A stretch of 64,000 bases of DNA. Source: Daucus carota subsp. sativus. Taxonomy: Eukaryota; Streptophyta; Magnoliopsida; Apiales; Apiaceae. Shown here in pieces: positions 40,959-52,571 of this stretch. Where the stretch lies: assembly GCF_001625215.2 (NCBI RefSeq), contig NC_030383.2, positions 14,272,779-14,336,778 of the forward strand, given 5' to 3'. Position numbers and translations under genes: made by a program. Positions within the stretch are counted from its first letter, which is position 1; every line of letters starts with the position of its first letter. Below the pieces are notes generated by a model. The model did not search any database. It saw only the letters and a program-made list of their open reading frames with translations, and was not told the origin of the DNA.

Positions 40959-42188
40959 AATTCACATAACTCTCCGCTTGCTTTCATCTCTGTTAAAAAC
41001 TCGGGAGCAGGTAAAAGCTCCATTAGTTATTTCCCAAACTATATAATCTCCTAAACAAAAAGTAATGCTGGTTGTTAGAAGCTGAGCTACCTGAAGCCTA
41101 GTCAAAAAAAGTAATTTCAACTTGATATATAGAAACCACTACCATTCCCAAAGAGACATGCTAAAGATTGACCATGATTACACAAATTTTTTAAAAGAAA
41201 ACTACATTACTATCAGAACTGAAGTCTATTCACCCATGATAAGATCCATCTGCCATCTGCCTAACCCTGAAGGTCAACATTATTAGAATTATAGTTCCCA
41301 AACATGACCTGGAAGGAAAAGAAACATTGTCATTAGTGGGAAATAGAGGTAAGATTACAAGCATAAGCCTACACAACGTACTTCATTATCTAAAGAGTCC
41401 TTAAAATTTAACTGAGATGGCTTTATCCAAACAAAATCCCGTATTATGTGGAATATTCTGGTGTTATCCATCACCGACACACTGGTATAAGAGTAGCAAT
41501 GTTCATTTTGGCTTTAAAGTAGAAATGAGTCTAGTATGTATTGGATTGACCAATAAAACGATAAAGTTTTAAACAAATATTTTTTTGAGTATTATTTGAA
41601 GCTATGCAGCACTTCCTCTGGCCAAGTCTCTCTATCAAACATTACACCTAAGGATATTTCAAGTTCTGAAATGAACTCAGTTGTGTTTAGCTATCAAACA
41701 AAGTTAGCAGCATTAGAGCATTTCCAACCATGCTTATATCTAGCTATTTAGTTATATAAAATTCACTAGCTAAAGTGTAAGTAATCATATTGTGATTTTG
41801 CTCTGACCATACTAACTCCAACAACAGTGATTGAGATTACAGTTAATATATCTAATCATAACTCTTAACCAAATTCTGTATATATTGAAAAGCGGGTAGG
41901 ATGAAGAAAAGGGCGGATGGGTTTAGGAAAGGAAAGAGCGGCACAAAATATATATTCTGGCGATGGAAGATGCTCAGCAAATATAGCCATAAAAATTGAA
42001 GGTATTTGTTTAACCAGCCACTTAACTATGTTGGAGGAGAGAAACTGCCGATTCAATCACTATTATAGCCAAAAGGTGAGGATGCAAAGTGTCCTCCCTC
42101 GGGGTCGCTCTTAGCAGAGAGAACAGTTATTTATATAAAAGTATACTTAAGAGAATTAGCATAATGCATGACATAATAGATACATATC
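40959..42188. other. Region between LARD-1 and the 164-residue gene
   Basis: It contains a MITE (41716-41975) and, at 40962-40989, a possible small 3' exon of the neighbouring minus-strand gene (see findings). Otherwise nothing is recognised. Confidence 0.5.
41716..41975. mobile_element. MITE-like element (about 260 bp)
   Basis: The left end GAGCATTTCCAACC pairs with the reverse complement of the right end, GAGCATCTTCCATC. A TTA precedes the left end, but the right flank reads AGC, so a target duplication is not confirmed. The end type resembles the PIF/Harbinger-like MITE at 45471. Confidence 0.5.
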
Positions 42189-43746
42189 TTACATCACTGA
42201 GAAGAGGAGAACTACTTTTCTTGAATTGAACGAGGCAGATCGCTTGTATTTTCTCAGCCTGTCACTAGCCATGTCAGCAATGCTTTCAGGAACAATTTTC
42301 TCTGCAGAAATATAAAAGCTCAAAGGTCAAAACTCAAATACAAATGCACAGGTCATTCTAGAAGCGTTTACAGGTCATTCTATAAGTGTTCTCAGCATAA
42401 ACTTTCGAATTTCTGACAATATATAAAATTTTGGTGAAACTGCAAGAGAGAGACTGAGATACGCACATGATACGATGGATGCATATATTTTTACGTGTAA
42501 ACCAATGACAATATATCAGAAACGAAGAATTTGAAATGGTCTTGTAGTCGGGATGTATTCATACCTTGTTATAACTATGTGAGTAATTTCTTAGTGCATG
42601 TGCTGACTTATCAAGTTATCCACTAGAACACAAACAGGGAATATGTATGTACACAACAGACACTTCGTCGCAGTATTAGATATTATTTACCTCTAAAACT
42701 GAACTTGGGTGACAAATGATTGTTGTCCATTAACATCTGCATAACTTTCTCTCCGGTTGATAAGCTTAGCTGTCTTTGCATTGTCTTCTGCAAAACAAAA
42801 TTAATTCTCGAGATTAACTGAACTATGTGTTATGAGTATCAACAAACACAAGAAGCCTGAAAACAAAAAAGTATCTACAAACACGCCAATGTTTCCTAAT
42901 AAGTTGTGATAAAATTTTGGCAAGTTAATTCAGGAAATAGCATGAAATATGCCAAGTGTTTCCCGTAATGCTTACTGTGACAGGATTTTCATTCTTCACA
43001 AATGTAGCAGGTTCAACATTGATTTTAGGTTTCTCTGACCTTCCCTTCTCAAGATCTACATCTGCATTTAACGGATAGAAAACATCTGCATCCTCCATAT
43101 AACGGTTTACTTGTTTTTGACTGATTAAAACAGCATCCAAAGACAGAGAATGTTTCAATGGCTGCTGAACCTCCAAAACCTTTAAGAAAGAAAGTTTAGT
43201 TTCATAAAGAGGAATACTAGCGGGCTGATCTTGGTCCTGCACAAAGGGAAATGGTTAAAGTATATCAATTCATAGAACTAATAATACGTCTCGAGATGAC
43301 TATTTGTATTAGTTGGTTCTTATGATCCACAATGCCTAGTCAAATACAGAAGACGAAGAACATTGATCCAAGAGGGGTAGGCTGCAATTGGCGAAATATT
43401 AACAACGACAGCTAGTATAATGTAACAAACTCTATGAGTGAATGAATAAAAAACAATCTATTCAGGATTTGAAGCAGCTCTTAGCAAATAAATAACGATT
43501 CGGAAGACGAAAGCTGCATCCCCTAAACCTATATATAAGAGTACTTTATATTGGGTAAGCAAAATCTGAAACATGTCATATTGCATAAACAAACGTATCA
43601 GTGGAAAAATGTTAAAGACTGGTATTCCTGAAAGGCTAAAACTATAGAAAATCTAGGTACAATAGAAGATTATTAGCATAAAAAGGAGGCAAAATTAGAG
43701 TAAATGAGACTACAAATCTCACCTCCTGGCTTAAATATACGGCCAT
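42189..43746 (-). CDS. Uncharacterised plant protein, 164 aa, four exons
   Basis: Exons (minus strand): 43723-43746, 42976-43236, 42691-42787, 42189-42301; all GT-AG, all in phase. The product starts MAVYLSQEDQDQPASIPLYE, contains SLSLDAVLISQKQVNRYMED and ENPVTKTMQRQLSLSTGEK, then VMQMLMDNNHLSPKFSF and IADMASDRLRKYKRSASFNS. There is no signal peptide, membrane span or known catalytic motif; it is probably a soluble, partly disordered protein. I do not recognise the family. The end is uncertain: the last codons overlap a good donor (GTGAT|GTAAGA at 42192), which could splice to 40962-40989 and replace the final residues with a basic DESKRRVM end. Confidence 0.6.
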
Positions 43747-43849
43747 TGCAGTAGAGATGAGTGAAACAGAGAAGCTCAAATCAGCAGGGAGGAAGAGATC
43801 AAAGATTTGCTCCTTTTCCCAAAAGATGTGTACTTATTACATAAGATGT

Positions 43850-43865
43850 AGAGAGAGAGAGAGAG
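43850..43865 (+). repeat. GA microsatellite
   Basis: About eight GA units, roughly 100 bp upstream of the start codon of the 164-residue gene; it may lie in its promoter or 5' leader. Confidence 0.85.
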
Positions 43866-44055
43866 TGGGAGTTAGTAGGAGAGGAGAGAGTGTAAGCGTG
43901 CCTTCAAGTGAGATTAACTTGACAATTCGCAGAGTTAGAATTAAGTAAGCTACTCCTGTCTGCATCCAAGACATCCAAAGACAGACAAGAGTCAAGACGG
44001 ACAGGAAAAGTTAAAATTAAGCTATTCTATTTAGCAAAACAAATGGTGGTTAGTA

Positions 44056-44366
44056 CTCCCTCCGTCCCGGTAGATTGTATACATTTTTTTGGATACGGAG
44101 ATCAAGAAAAAATGTAAAAAGTGAGTAAAGTGAGATGAAAAGTGAGTAAAGTGATGGGACCCATTTATATTTAATGATAGATTTGAGATAGTGGAGGAAA
44201 ATAGTAGGTGTAACAATGTTTATATTATTATAGAATGGAGATGGTAGAAGAAAAAAGTGGGTGTAATAGTGTTTTATATTATTAAAAGTTACCATATTTG
44301 GAATGTATAGAAATGATGGGACGTCCCAAAAAATAAACTGTATAGAATTGATTGGGACGGAGGGGG
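44056..44366. mobile_element. Stowaway-like MITE (311 bp)
   Basis: CTCCCTCCGTCCCGG at the left and GGGACGGAGGGGG at the right are inverted repeats, flanked by TA on each side. The inner arms also pair (TGTATACATTTTTTTGG against CCAAAAAATAAACTGTATA). Confidence 0.9.
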
Positions 44367-45470
44367 TAGTATCTATTTTCATTAGTATGAAAATGTTACT
44401 ATTCTCTCCAGAAAAGATAACTATTTTCTTGCGGGCCTGTATACTAGTAGATGAAATGCAATAATCGTGTTAGAGCATATCTTTAGTCTAACAAAATTTA
44501 TCATCTCATCGTGTAAGTGTTCTTAGACATCTAGGTAATAACACTTTAATAAAGCTCCAAGAATCCTCAAATAACGAAATAACTCCTCATTTAATTGCAA
44601 CACAACTAGTTTCATGTGTTTAAGCAAATGTATGATCGTGTTCAATTGAATGAAATCGAATTCAGAAAAAGATAAGAATGAATTTTAGATTCTAACATAA
44701 TGTTTTAATAGAAAAAATATCTATAATTTTAATTTCTTCACTCATTCCATTGCTACTATTCTAACCTATATGTTTTGAATATATCATGTTTTCTTACTAT
44801 TCTTATCATTTAGATTATCTCTTCTTCTTCTTTTTTCATAAAATTTATATATAAATTTTTATTTAATTCTCCACTCATTCTATTACATCATCCATCATCC
44901 GTTAACATAACATGAATACTTATAAAGTTACAAGATATTGAAACAAAAATTATTAGCACATGACATAACTTTAGTATATTGATGATATAATGATAGGCTA
45001 AAATAGAATATTTAATCCCTATGTAAAATCATATTCCAACAAGAATTTAATTAAAAAGACCTAAAAGATAATATAATTTAGTAGCATAAAAGATATGATA
45101 ATAACTTAATAATAATTTTCACGCATTAAAGTGTGTAAAAAAGGTTGAGTGAAGTACTTGGACAGAGTGGTATAAATTGTCCCAATTATTTATTCCTTCA
45201 AGGTATTCGATTTTTTTATATATTTTTAAGATCTTTAAATTGAAATTAATATTTTAATTTTTTTCTGGAATAAAATTTAATATTTATATTTAATTGTCAA
45301 ACAGAAATGTGAGAAACATGAAACAAATAGAATGACTTGTATAATACTTGATGCTTTACTGTTACAGTGCTATTAAAGCATATATGCACCAGTTTGCTCT
45401 GTTAATTTATCAACTCACGTATAAAATTAAAAACAAAAACGCTCACTTATCAGATAGCTAAGTCCTATAA

Positions 45471-45783
45471 GAGCATCTCCAGGGAACAAAACCTTTAGCT
45501 AAAATGTCTACATGGCACTTAGGTGGCATTTAGGTGTCAATTTTTAGAGAATATGTAAAAATTTTGGACTCCAACCATATTTCCCTTAGCAAAAATTATA
45601 GATAACCATATTTTGATTGGCTATATTTGCTGAACCAACAAACCTTTTAGGTATAATTTTAGCTATCATATTATACTTGGAGTGGCTATCCTTCCTCTTA
45701 GATAAAAATTTACATAATCATTATTTTATTATATTTTAGCTAACAGTTTTTGTTATCACCCTTGGAGATGCTCTAAGCAGCAG
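45471..45783. mobile_element. PIF/Harbinger-like (Tourist-type) MITE, 313 bp
   Basis: The left end GAGCATCTCCAGGG pairs with the right end CCTTGGAGATGCTC. Both sides carry TAA, a 3-bp TWA-type target duplication typical of PIF/Harbinger elements. It is non-coding. Confidence 0.85.
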
Positions 45784-45835
45784 GAGAGGAAACCAATACA
45801 GGAGACTTTTTTTTCAAATACTTATGATTAATAAT

Positions 45836-46118
45836 CCCTCCGTTTTAGATGTCTGCTTTCACAAAATGACACAATTTAAGAACAATGAATTTCAGAAAAT
45901 GACACAATTTAAGAACAATGAATGTCCGTTTATTAATTACATTAAATGATCAATGAAGTTGATCTAGAAAATATAAATAGAGATATGTGAAATAGAATTA
46001 TTTTTAGAGATATGATTTTAAATTGAGTGGTTGAATTGAAAGTTGAAGTGAACCACTAATTTGAAAAAAAAAAAAAATTCTTTAAAAATGGACATTTAAA
46101 TTGAAACGAAAGGAGTAA
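45836..46118. mobile_element. Diverged MITE with CTCCGTTT ends
   Basis: The left end CCCTCCGTTTTAGATGTC pairs imperfectly with the reverse complement of the right end, ACTCCTTTCGTTTCAATTT. The interior has a 35-bp duplication (CAAAATGACACAATTTAAG-type, 45872 and 45897). Its right end is the start of the tandem array that follows. Confidence 0.5.
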
Positions 46119-46391
46119 TAAACAGATAATCCCTCTTTTGACTCAACACAACTGTCATAGTTTAGTTCCACAAGTAGTTACTATCAAATTTATTAAATTT
46201 AAACGAAAGGAGTAATAAACAGATCATCCCTCTTTTGACTCAACACAACTGTCATAGTTTAGTTCCACAAGTAGTTACTATCAAATTTATTAAATTTAAA
46301 CGAAAGGAGTAATAAACAGATCATCCCTCTTTTGACTCAACACAACTGTCATAGTTTAGTTCCACAAGTAGTTACTATCAAATTTATTTGA
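46104..46391 (+). repeat. 97-bp tandem repeat, three copies
   Basis: Units start at 46104, 46201 and 46298 with AAACGAAAGGAGTAATAAAC and end CTATCAAATTTATT. They are nearly identical (AGATAATCCC in the first, AGATCATCCC in the others), so the expansion is recent. The array ends about 300 bp below the ECD stop codon. Confidence 0.9.
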
Positions 46392-46684
46392 GAACAAATC
46401 GAAAAGCTTATACCTTGACAAGATATGCTAAGAATGTTGATTGCGAGCTTGCCAGGTCTGAGTAACCAGAATTTATCCTGGAAAGTTTTGCATGACTACT
46501 CTTCTATTTAACGATAATTTCTACATCGATGCTCTAAGAAAAAGTTGAAAAACTATTACATTCGAAAGATTTGTACTTACTATGCCAAAAAATAAGAATA
46601 GCATACTAACATAAGATAACTTGCGTTAATGAAAATAACATATTCTTAATAAAAATAACAAAGCTGTTGCTGCATACGCGGGGA

Positions 46685-48277
46685 TCATTTATTTTGCTTG
46701 GCATCTTGTGGTAGCTGGAGACCCATTAGTCCTAACAAATTAGTAGCAGGACCAGGGAGTCCTTCTTGAGAAGAAAATGAATCTATTAAACTTTTAACAA
46801 GATTTATGTCTACATCAACAGGTGTAAACTCCTCTTCCACATGCCCTCCATCTTTCGATGTTCCCTGCATTTGAAGTTTATGCAAATTACTTACGTTATC
46901 AGTATGCAATCATGACATTCTTATACAGATGGTCCGCAAAGTATTCAAGAATTTGACTCGGCACTCGGCAGCCTAGAAAGTGAAATTGAAACTTTTTTGG
47001 TCATGGCATGCTTTGGGATGGGAAAGGATTAAATCTGAAACCCTTTCTCTTCTAAGCCAAAAGGCATACATTTACTAAAGCCCCGACACAATATAGTTCG
47101 GCAAAGCTGAAAGTCTGATTTTACCTATGTCAAAAGAAAAAAAGAAAGACATTCTAAAATAATAAACAGAAACATAACTTACCTCGCCTGTCTTCACCAT
47201 CTGTTCATTTGCACGGATAAAGCTTTTGTTGAGGGTAGTGGTTTTAAGTTCTTCATTCAGAGCATCGGAATAGGAACCCATGAAAGAATTCGATTCTTCA
47301 TTGTCCGAAGAAGCCTCCATACCATCACTCCCATAGTCAAAGTCATCTGCGCATGCATACATAATCTTTAAATATTAGTTACACCCTCAGTAATTTTATT
47401 GACAGATGACAGTGTCTTGAACTATATCGATGCAACCTAAATGCAAACTTGTATGAGAATGGCTTTATATTGGCATTCCCAATGCTAATCCTAAAATACA
47501 AGCGACTTTTGCAAAACAACTTCGTCGCATATTGCTTGTCTACCTCTACTTCTACAAATTTTAAACAAGTTTCCACTATTTAGGGGTCATTTGTTAAATC
47601 TGAACAAGTTTTGTTGTATGATTGAAAATCTGGATGAATGACCTATATGAACGGTGAACAAAATTTGCTATTTGTTAACTCATTTTATCTGAATGACAAA
47701 ATTTACAAATTTAAATATTTTTTATCAAACAAATTCAGTTAATTGATTATTATGCATGATATACATAATTTAATCTAAATAACTTGTCTATTCAGAAATA
47801 AAACATAAATTTATAAATCATAATTATTTTTACACAAATTTTATTATATTATATAATATAAAAATTTATTATAATATATAATATAATATTTTAATTATCA
47901 TATTAATTTTATGATAACGCGTGAATGACAAAATATACAAATTTAAATATATTTTTTATCAAACAAATTCATTTTATTGATTGTTATGCATGATATACAT
48001 AATTTAATCTAGATAACTTGTCTATTCAGAAATAAAACGTAAATTTAAAATTTTGGTTATTTTTCATACAAAATTTATTATATTATATTATATTAAAAAA
48101 TTATATATTTTTTAATTATAATATTAATTTTATATGACGTAATAATTGAACATTTTATTAGTCATCAAATTAATATTTTTTTAATTCTATAACTTATGGT
48201 AAAGTTATAAACGACATTGTCAGTGGAAAATATATTTAAGAAATAGTGGTAACATATATAAATAAATGTAACTACTA

Positions 48278-48318
<41 letters not shown>

Positions 48319-51300
48319 TGAATATAACTTATATTACTGTTGGTTGTATCAACAAAGGAACATCTTCTGGATGGTTGAGACAGAATTTTTAACGCCAGTG
48401 GTCCAGAGGAATTCACTGTCATCCAGCTGCATATTTGCAATATCAAACGGTCTGGACGAGTAAAATTGTACTGGTTCAGTCCAGATGGGCTCATTCACTC
48501 GTTAACAAATGAGCCCTTACTTTTTGTTTGTCATTTATAATGTTGACTTCACATTGTATTCATCAAATTAATGCAATACTGTGGGTCAAAACATATTGAC
48601 TGTCGATTTAACATTGTTGAATTTTCTTAGTTGGAATAAAATTTGTTTATTACTTCTTAAGGAGTTAAATCATAATAGTTAAGTTCCAACTATTATAAGC
48701 ATGACTTCTAAATAGGCCTTCATAGTGACGCTGACAATTTCTTGGGCTAGCTCATCCACATAACCTGATAAGAGATTGGACTCATAGGAGAGGAATGAAC
48801 GATTTTATAAAAATTATTCAGCTGAACTTGGTAACTAATTATAAATGTCACTCTACTGAAAGGAGGGAGTATATGTTCAAAATCATGAGTTGGAGATTTC
48901 TTGTTTTTATTAACTTTCTGATGTGAAAGTAATCAAAAAGTAGCATTATCTAGTAGGCTCCCAGATGCAATCATGTGCCCAGATAATTCTTAACACCAAA
49001 CACCACCACCTATTTTAGCAGTAAGAAATTATTTTATTGTTGAGACTGAGAGGAAGTCTGACAGGCATTTAAGGATCCACTAACAATATAAATTACTCAT
49101 CTTTCAATCAAGAACAACACTAAATAAGCCACTTACCAAATTCCATGTCGGAAGAGGAACCTTCTTCAGCAGCCACTTCACTACCAGTGTCATTCGAATG
49201 AGGAAGTTTCATTACTGATTCTATCTCTTTCATGAAGCGCTCCACGTCGAAGTCCACATTTTCTAGGTTTCTGCAAGGAAATAGCAAAAAATGCATCACT
49301 TGCTTCCACTGAATGTCTAAATGTATAACAAAACACCTCATAGCGTTACTCTGTTTATACCAGGAGCAAATCTGATGGTGAAATGTATTAAATATTCCAG
49401 GAATAAACTCCTCAAACTAATGATTTCACAAAATAATGCCCAGGTTCTAAAGAATAGATACCATTAACTCATTAAGACCCATCAATATCTCATTATAATT
49501 ATTTATATAATAAACTATTGAAAGCTGAGTGATACTGATTTTGAATAATTTCAGATATTATTAGACTACAGACAAACCTGTTTTCTGGAACTTCTGCTCC
49601 TTCATAGCTAGACATTTTACTTACGAATGCTTTCATAGAGTCCGCTATATCCCCTAGACCATAATCTTCAACAGACAGCATCCCAGCACTTTGCTGCTCT
49701 TTTGATTTCTGTTTCTTTTCATCTTTCAAATTATACATTTCCATCTCCCTCTCCCTCTCAAGAAGAGCAGCACTTAACTCCTCCTCGCCATTGTAGAGCC
49801 ATGAATCATCATCTGAAGGTGGGAGATTCTGATCCTTAAAATCATTATGTGAACAAGAAGTAGCAAGGATTTCATCCATGCGCCTAACTGGACCACTCAT
49901 TATGTCACTGTCATAATTAAGATATAAATAGAATCATCTATGAGAGTAAGCATAGAGAATATCATTAAAAGACAAAGCGTTTAGAGTGCTCTAGTGCCAC
50001 AGGAAACTGGAATTTGTAGGCAGATGCAGTAATAACATTTAGCACAACTGAAAACACTCAAGGAAAAGAAAAGAAGAACAAGGACAATGAGATGTCAAAA
50101 GTATGCCACTGATTGGCGTAATATTAAAGCCTTATGAAGCCACCTGCCAAATCTCATTATATTTGACCAGTTGAAACTGAATACTAGTAAATCACAGCTA
50201 AACAATACAATGCTCTTATACAAGGCACTCACTTGATTATCAGCATACGCTCAAAAGTACATTACAATCGCAAAATTCAAACACCGTATTTAGGATAAAC
50301 AGGTATGAACTATATAGCAGCTCTTTTTAATTGAATTAAGGTAATAATGTGTGCCATAAACTCAAAAAAAAGATTATTAAAAAAAAGAATGCTGCACCAA
50401 ACTACTACAACATATTAGCATAGTATACCTGGCTCTAGAATGCAAAGAGCTCTGTCTGTAATACTCTTCTGCATTTTCCATCAAACTCTTATACTCCTTT
50501 GACCCCGGAAGCAAACCTTTAAAATAACCACTCCTCTCTAAACTCGCTTTAAATGCCTCCCATGTACTTCCCTTCCCCTCTTCTCCGTCTCTTTTTCTGG
50601 ACTGATAAATCATCTCAAACCCACAAGCAATCTTCATCCCCAATTCTGCCTCACTATACACTCTCCCCTCGCTCCTTCCCGGCATTGGATAACACTTGGG
50701 AGCCTGAAAATTTTGCTGCACTAATTGCGCATACATTGCCCTCGACATCTTAACCGACACCACAACCAACTCCTCCTGACTCCCATTGGGCAAAAACCTA
50801 GACATGCTTGCAGCATATTTCATCGAGTCAATATCTCTATCATAAAACCCCTCAACCGCCAACGAAATCAAACAAGGCTCGTTCCTCAAAACACTGGCCA
50901 CCGAAAGCGGAACCCTAACCCTAACAGTATGCATATTATAATCAACTCTCTCCACAAAACCTCTAATCCTATTCCTAATACACAATTCAACATTCTGGTC
51001 CACTCTACACACACTCTCTCCACAATCCCTCAAAAAACACAAAGCCTCCAACAATCCAGGACACGAAGCAAACTTTGATTTGGGCACAATACATAAACCA
51101 CCGCCACGAATAAACACCCGATTAACACTAGTATTAGGATTCAACCACTTAGGAAGATGCACAGCAGCTTCAATCAACAAAAACTCGCCGTCGGAGTCGT
51201 GAACGCGAATAGATAGAGTAGAGAAGTGCTTGGAGATTTGTAAAAGTAAAAACACAACGAACCACTCGTCGTCGAGATTGTCGCCGAACTTGAGCTTGCC

Positions 51301-51537
51301 GTGAAGGTGAGGGATAGGGTCGGTGGTGTTTAGAGAGAGAGTGAAGGGCTGGTGTTGATAGATGTAATTAGAGGTGTAGGGAGAGATGAAGTTGAGTATT
51401 TCGAGGTGGAGAGATTGGAGGAGAGAGAGAGTAGTGGCAGCGGGTGTGTTAGGGTTTGGGGGGAGTGTGGAGTCCGGGTAGATTGAGAAGAAAACGGTGT
51501 CGTCGGCCGGTCTTGAGGAGGAGTTTTGGGACAACAT
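46685..51537 (-). CDS. ECD: Ecdysoneless/SGT1 homologue (ECD), 638 aa, five exons
   Basis: Exons (minus strand): 50429-51537, 49578-49907, 49137-49270, 47183-47346, 46685-46864; phases agree. The N-terminus MLSQNSSSRPADDTVFFSIYPDS and later IPHLHGKLKFGDNLDDEWFVVFLL, FLLIEAAVHLPKWLNP and NRVFIRGGGLCIVP are hallmarks of the SGT1 (human ecdysoneless) family, Pfam SGT1, which is unrelated to the co-chaperone SGT1. The C-terminal third is acidic (PSDDDSWLYNGEEEL, ASSDNEESNSFMGSYSDAL) as in animal ECD, where this part acts in transcription activation and binds splicing or RNA-processing partners. Its role in plants is inferred: nuclear, in gene expression or splicing. The frame is open for 35 codons upstream (to 51642), but that stretch crosses the 5' leader into an inserted Mutator-like element, so Met at 51537 is taken as start. 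The large intron 3 carries an hAT-like element. Confidence 0.93.
47582..48518. mobile_element. Non-autonomous hAT-like element in ECD intron 3 (about 940 bp)
   Basis: The left end AGGGGTCATTTGTTAA pairs with the reverse complement of the right end, AAGGGCTCATTTGTTAA. The flanks ACTATTT and ACTTTTT may be a decayed target duplication. The interior contains a 130-bp block at 47691-47820 repeated at 47922-48055 (shared ATGCATGATATACATAATTT) and an AAT microsatellite. I see no transposase. Confidence 0.6.
48276..48315 (+). repeat. AAT microsatellite
   Basis: About 13 AAT units inside the hAT-like element of ECD intron 3. Confidence 0.95.
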
Positions 51538-51607
51538 TGGGGAGATGAATGAAGATGACTGTATTCTGCTAATTTTTCCCTCGCTTCTTCTCGACTCTTC
51601 CGATATA

Positions 51608-52562
51608 GGGTTTTGGCCCCATATAACCATATTTAGCTTCAAAATGCCCTAAATAACCAAATACCCGGAAGATGGCCCTCAATAACCAATAGAGACGTTT
51701 TTGGAGTAGCGTTTTTGTTAAAACAACAAAAACGCTACATCGTGTAGCGTCTCAGTTAAATAAATATTTTAAAACACTAAAACGCTACACGTAAAAGCGT
51801 TTAAGTGTTTATATTTTTGTTAAATTTCAAAACGCTACTTGTAGTAGGGTCTTATTAAGCGATTAATTCAGTCTTTCTAAAACCCAAACCTAAACCCTAA
51901 ATGTTAACGGTTATAAAATTATCATTCTGCCAGCGTCTCGGCTTCAGGGCCTTCGGCCCTTCAGCCTCGCTTAATTAGGGTTTAGGCTCGAGGGAGTAGG
52001 GCCTACCGGCCCTACACCCTCAATCCTAAACCCTAACCGTCGGCCAATTTATATAAAGTATGAATTAATCTTTCTAAAACCCAAACTTAAACCCTAAATG
52101 TTAACGGTTATAAAATTATCATTCCGCCGGCGTCTCGGCTTCAGGGCCTTCGGCCCTTCAGCCTCGCTTAATTAGGGTTTAGGCTCGAGGGAGTAGGGCC
52201 TACCGGCCCTACACCCTCAATCCTAAACCCTAATCGTCGGCCAATTTATATACAGTATGAATTAATCTTTCTAAAACCCAAACCTAAACCCTAAATGTTA
52301 ACGGTTATAAAATTATATATAAATTTATGAATAATTGTTTTTTGTTTGAAATATATATATATTCTGATAAAAGTAAAAACGCGACTCCGTGTAGCGTTTT
52401 CCGTTATAGTAAAATGTGAAAACGCTGCACGATTTAGCGTTCCGCTGTAACATAGAAAACGCTATTTCATTTGCGTCTCTTTTGGTCATTGAGGGCCAAT
52501 ATTTTGATATCGGTTATTTAGGGCAATTTGACTCTAAATCTGGTTATTTGGGGCCTTTTTTC
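51608..52562. mobile_element. Non-autonomous Mutator-like element (955 bp) just upstream of ECD
   Basis: Long terminal inverted repeats of about 110 bp: GGGTTTTGGCCCCATATAAC at the left pairs with GAAAAAAGGCCCCAAATAAC read inward from the right; TGCCCTAAATAACC and GGCCCTCAATRACC then match at both ends. It is flanked by a perfect 9-bp duplication, TCCGATATA (51599-51607 and 52563-52571), the Mutator hallmark. Inside are repeated ACGCTA/TAGCGT motifs and 197-bp tandem units. No transposase. The insertion point is 61 bp upstream of the ECD ATG, so it splits the ECD 5' leader or core promoter. Confidence 0.9.
51872..52318 (+). repeat. 197-bp tandem repeat (2.3 copies) with telomere-like and palindromic motifs
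   Basis: Units begin at 51872, 52069 and 52266 with TCTTTCTAAAACCCAAAC. Each full unit contains AAACCCTAAA (plant telomere-type), TTAGGGTTTAGG in the opposite sense, and the perfect hairpins AGGGCCTTCGGCCCT and TAGGGCC-TACC-GGCCCTA. The third copy stops after the first 50 bp. Confidence 0.85.
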
Positions 52563-52571
52563 TCCGATATA

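Larger units (their letters stand above)
43747..46684. other. Intergenic region upstream of the 164-residue gene, rich in MITEs
   Basis: No coding exon is recognised. It contains a GA microsatellite, a Stowaway-like MITE, a Harbinger-like MITE, a third MITE and a 97-bp tandem array, listed separately. Confidence 0.6.

Noticed and set aside
51538-51642. ATG at 51642 as the normal ECD start
   Set aside because: It lies inside the inverted repeat of the inserted Mutator-like element; homology to ECD proteins begins after the ATG at 51537.
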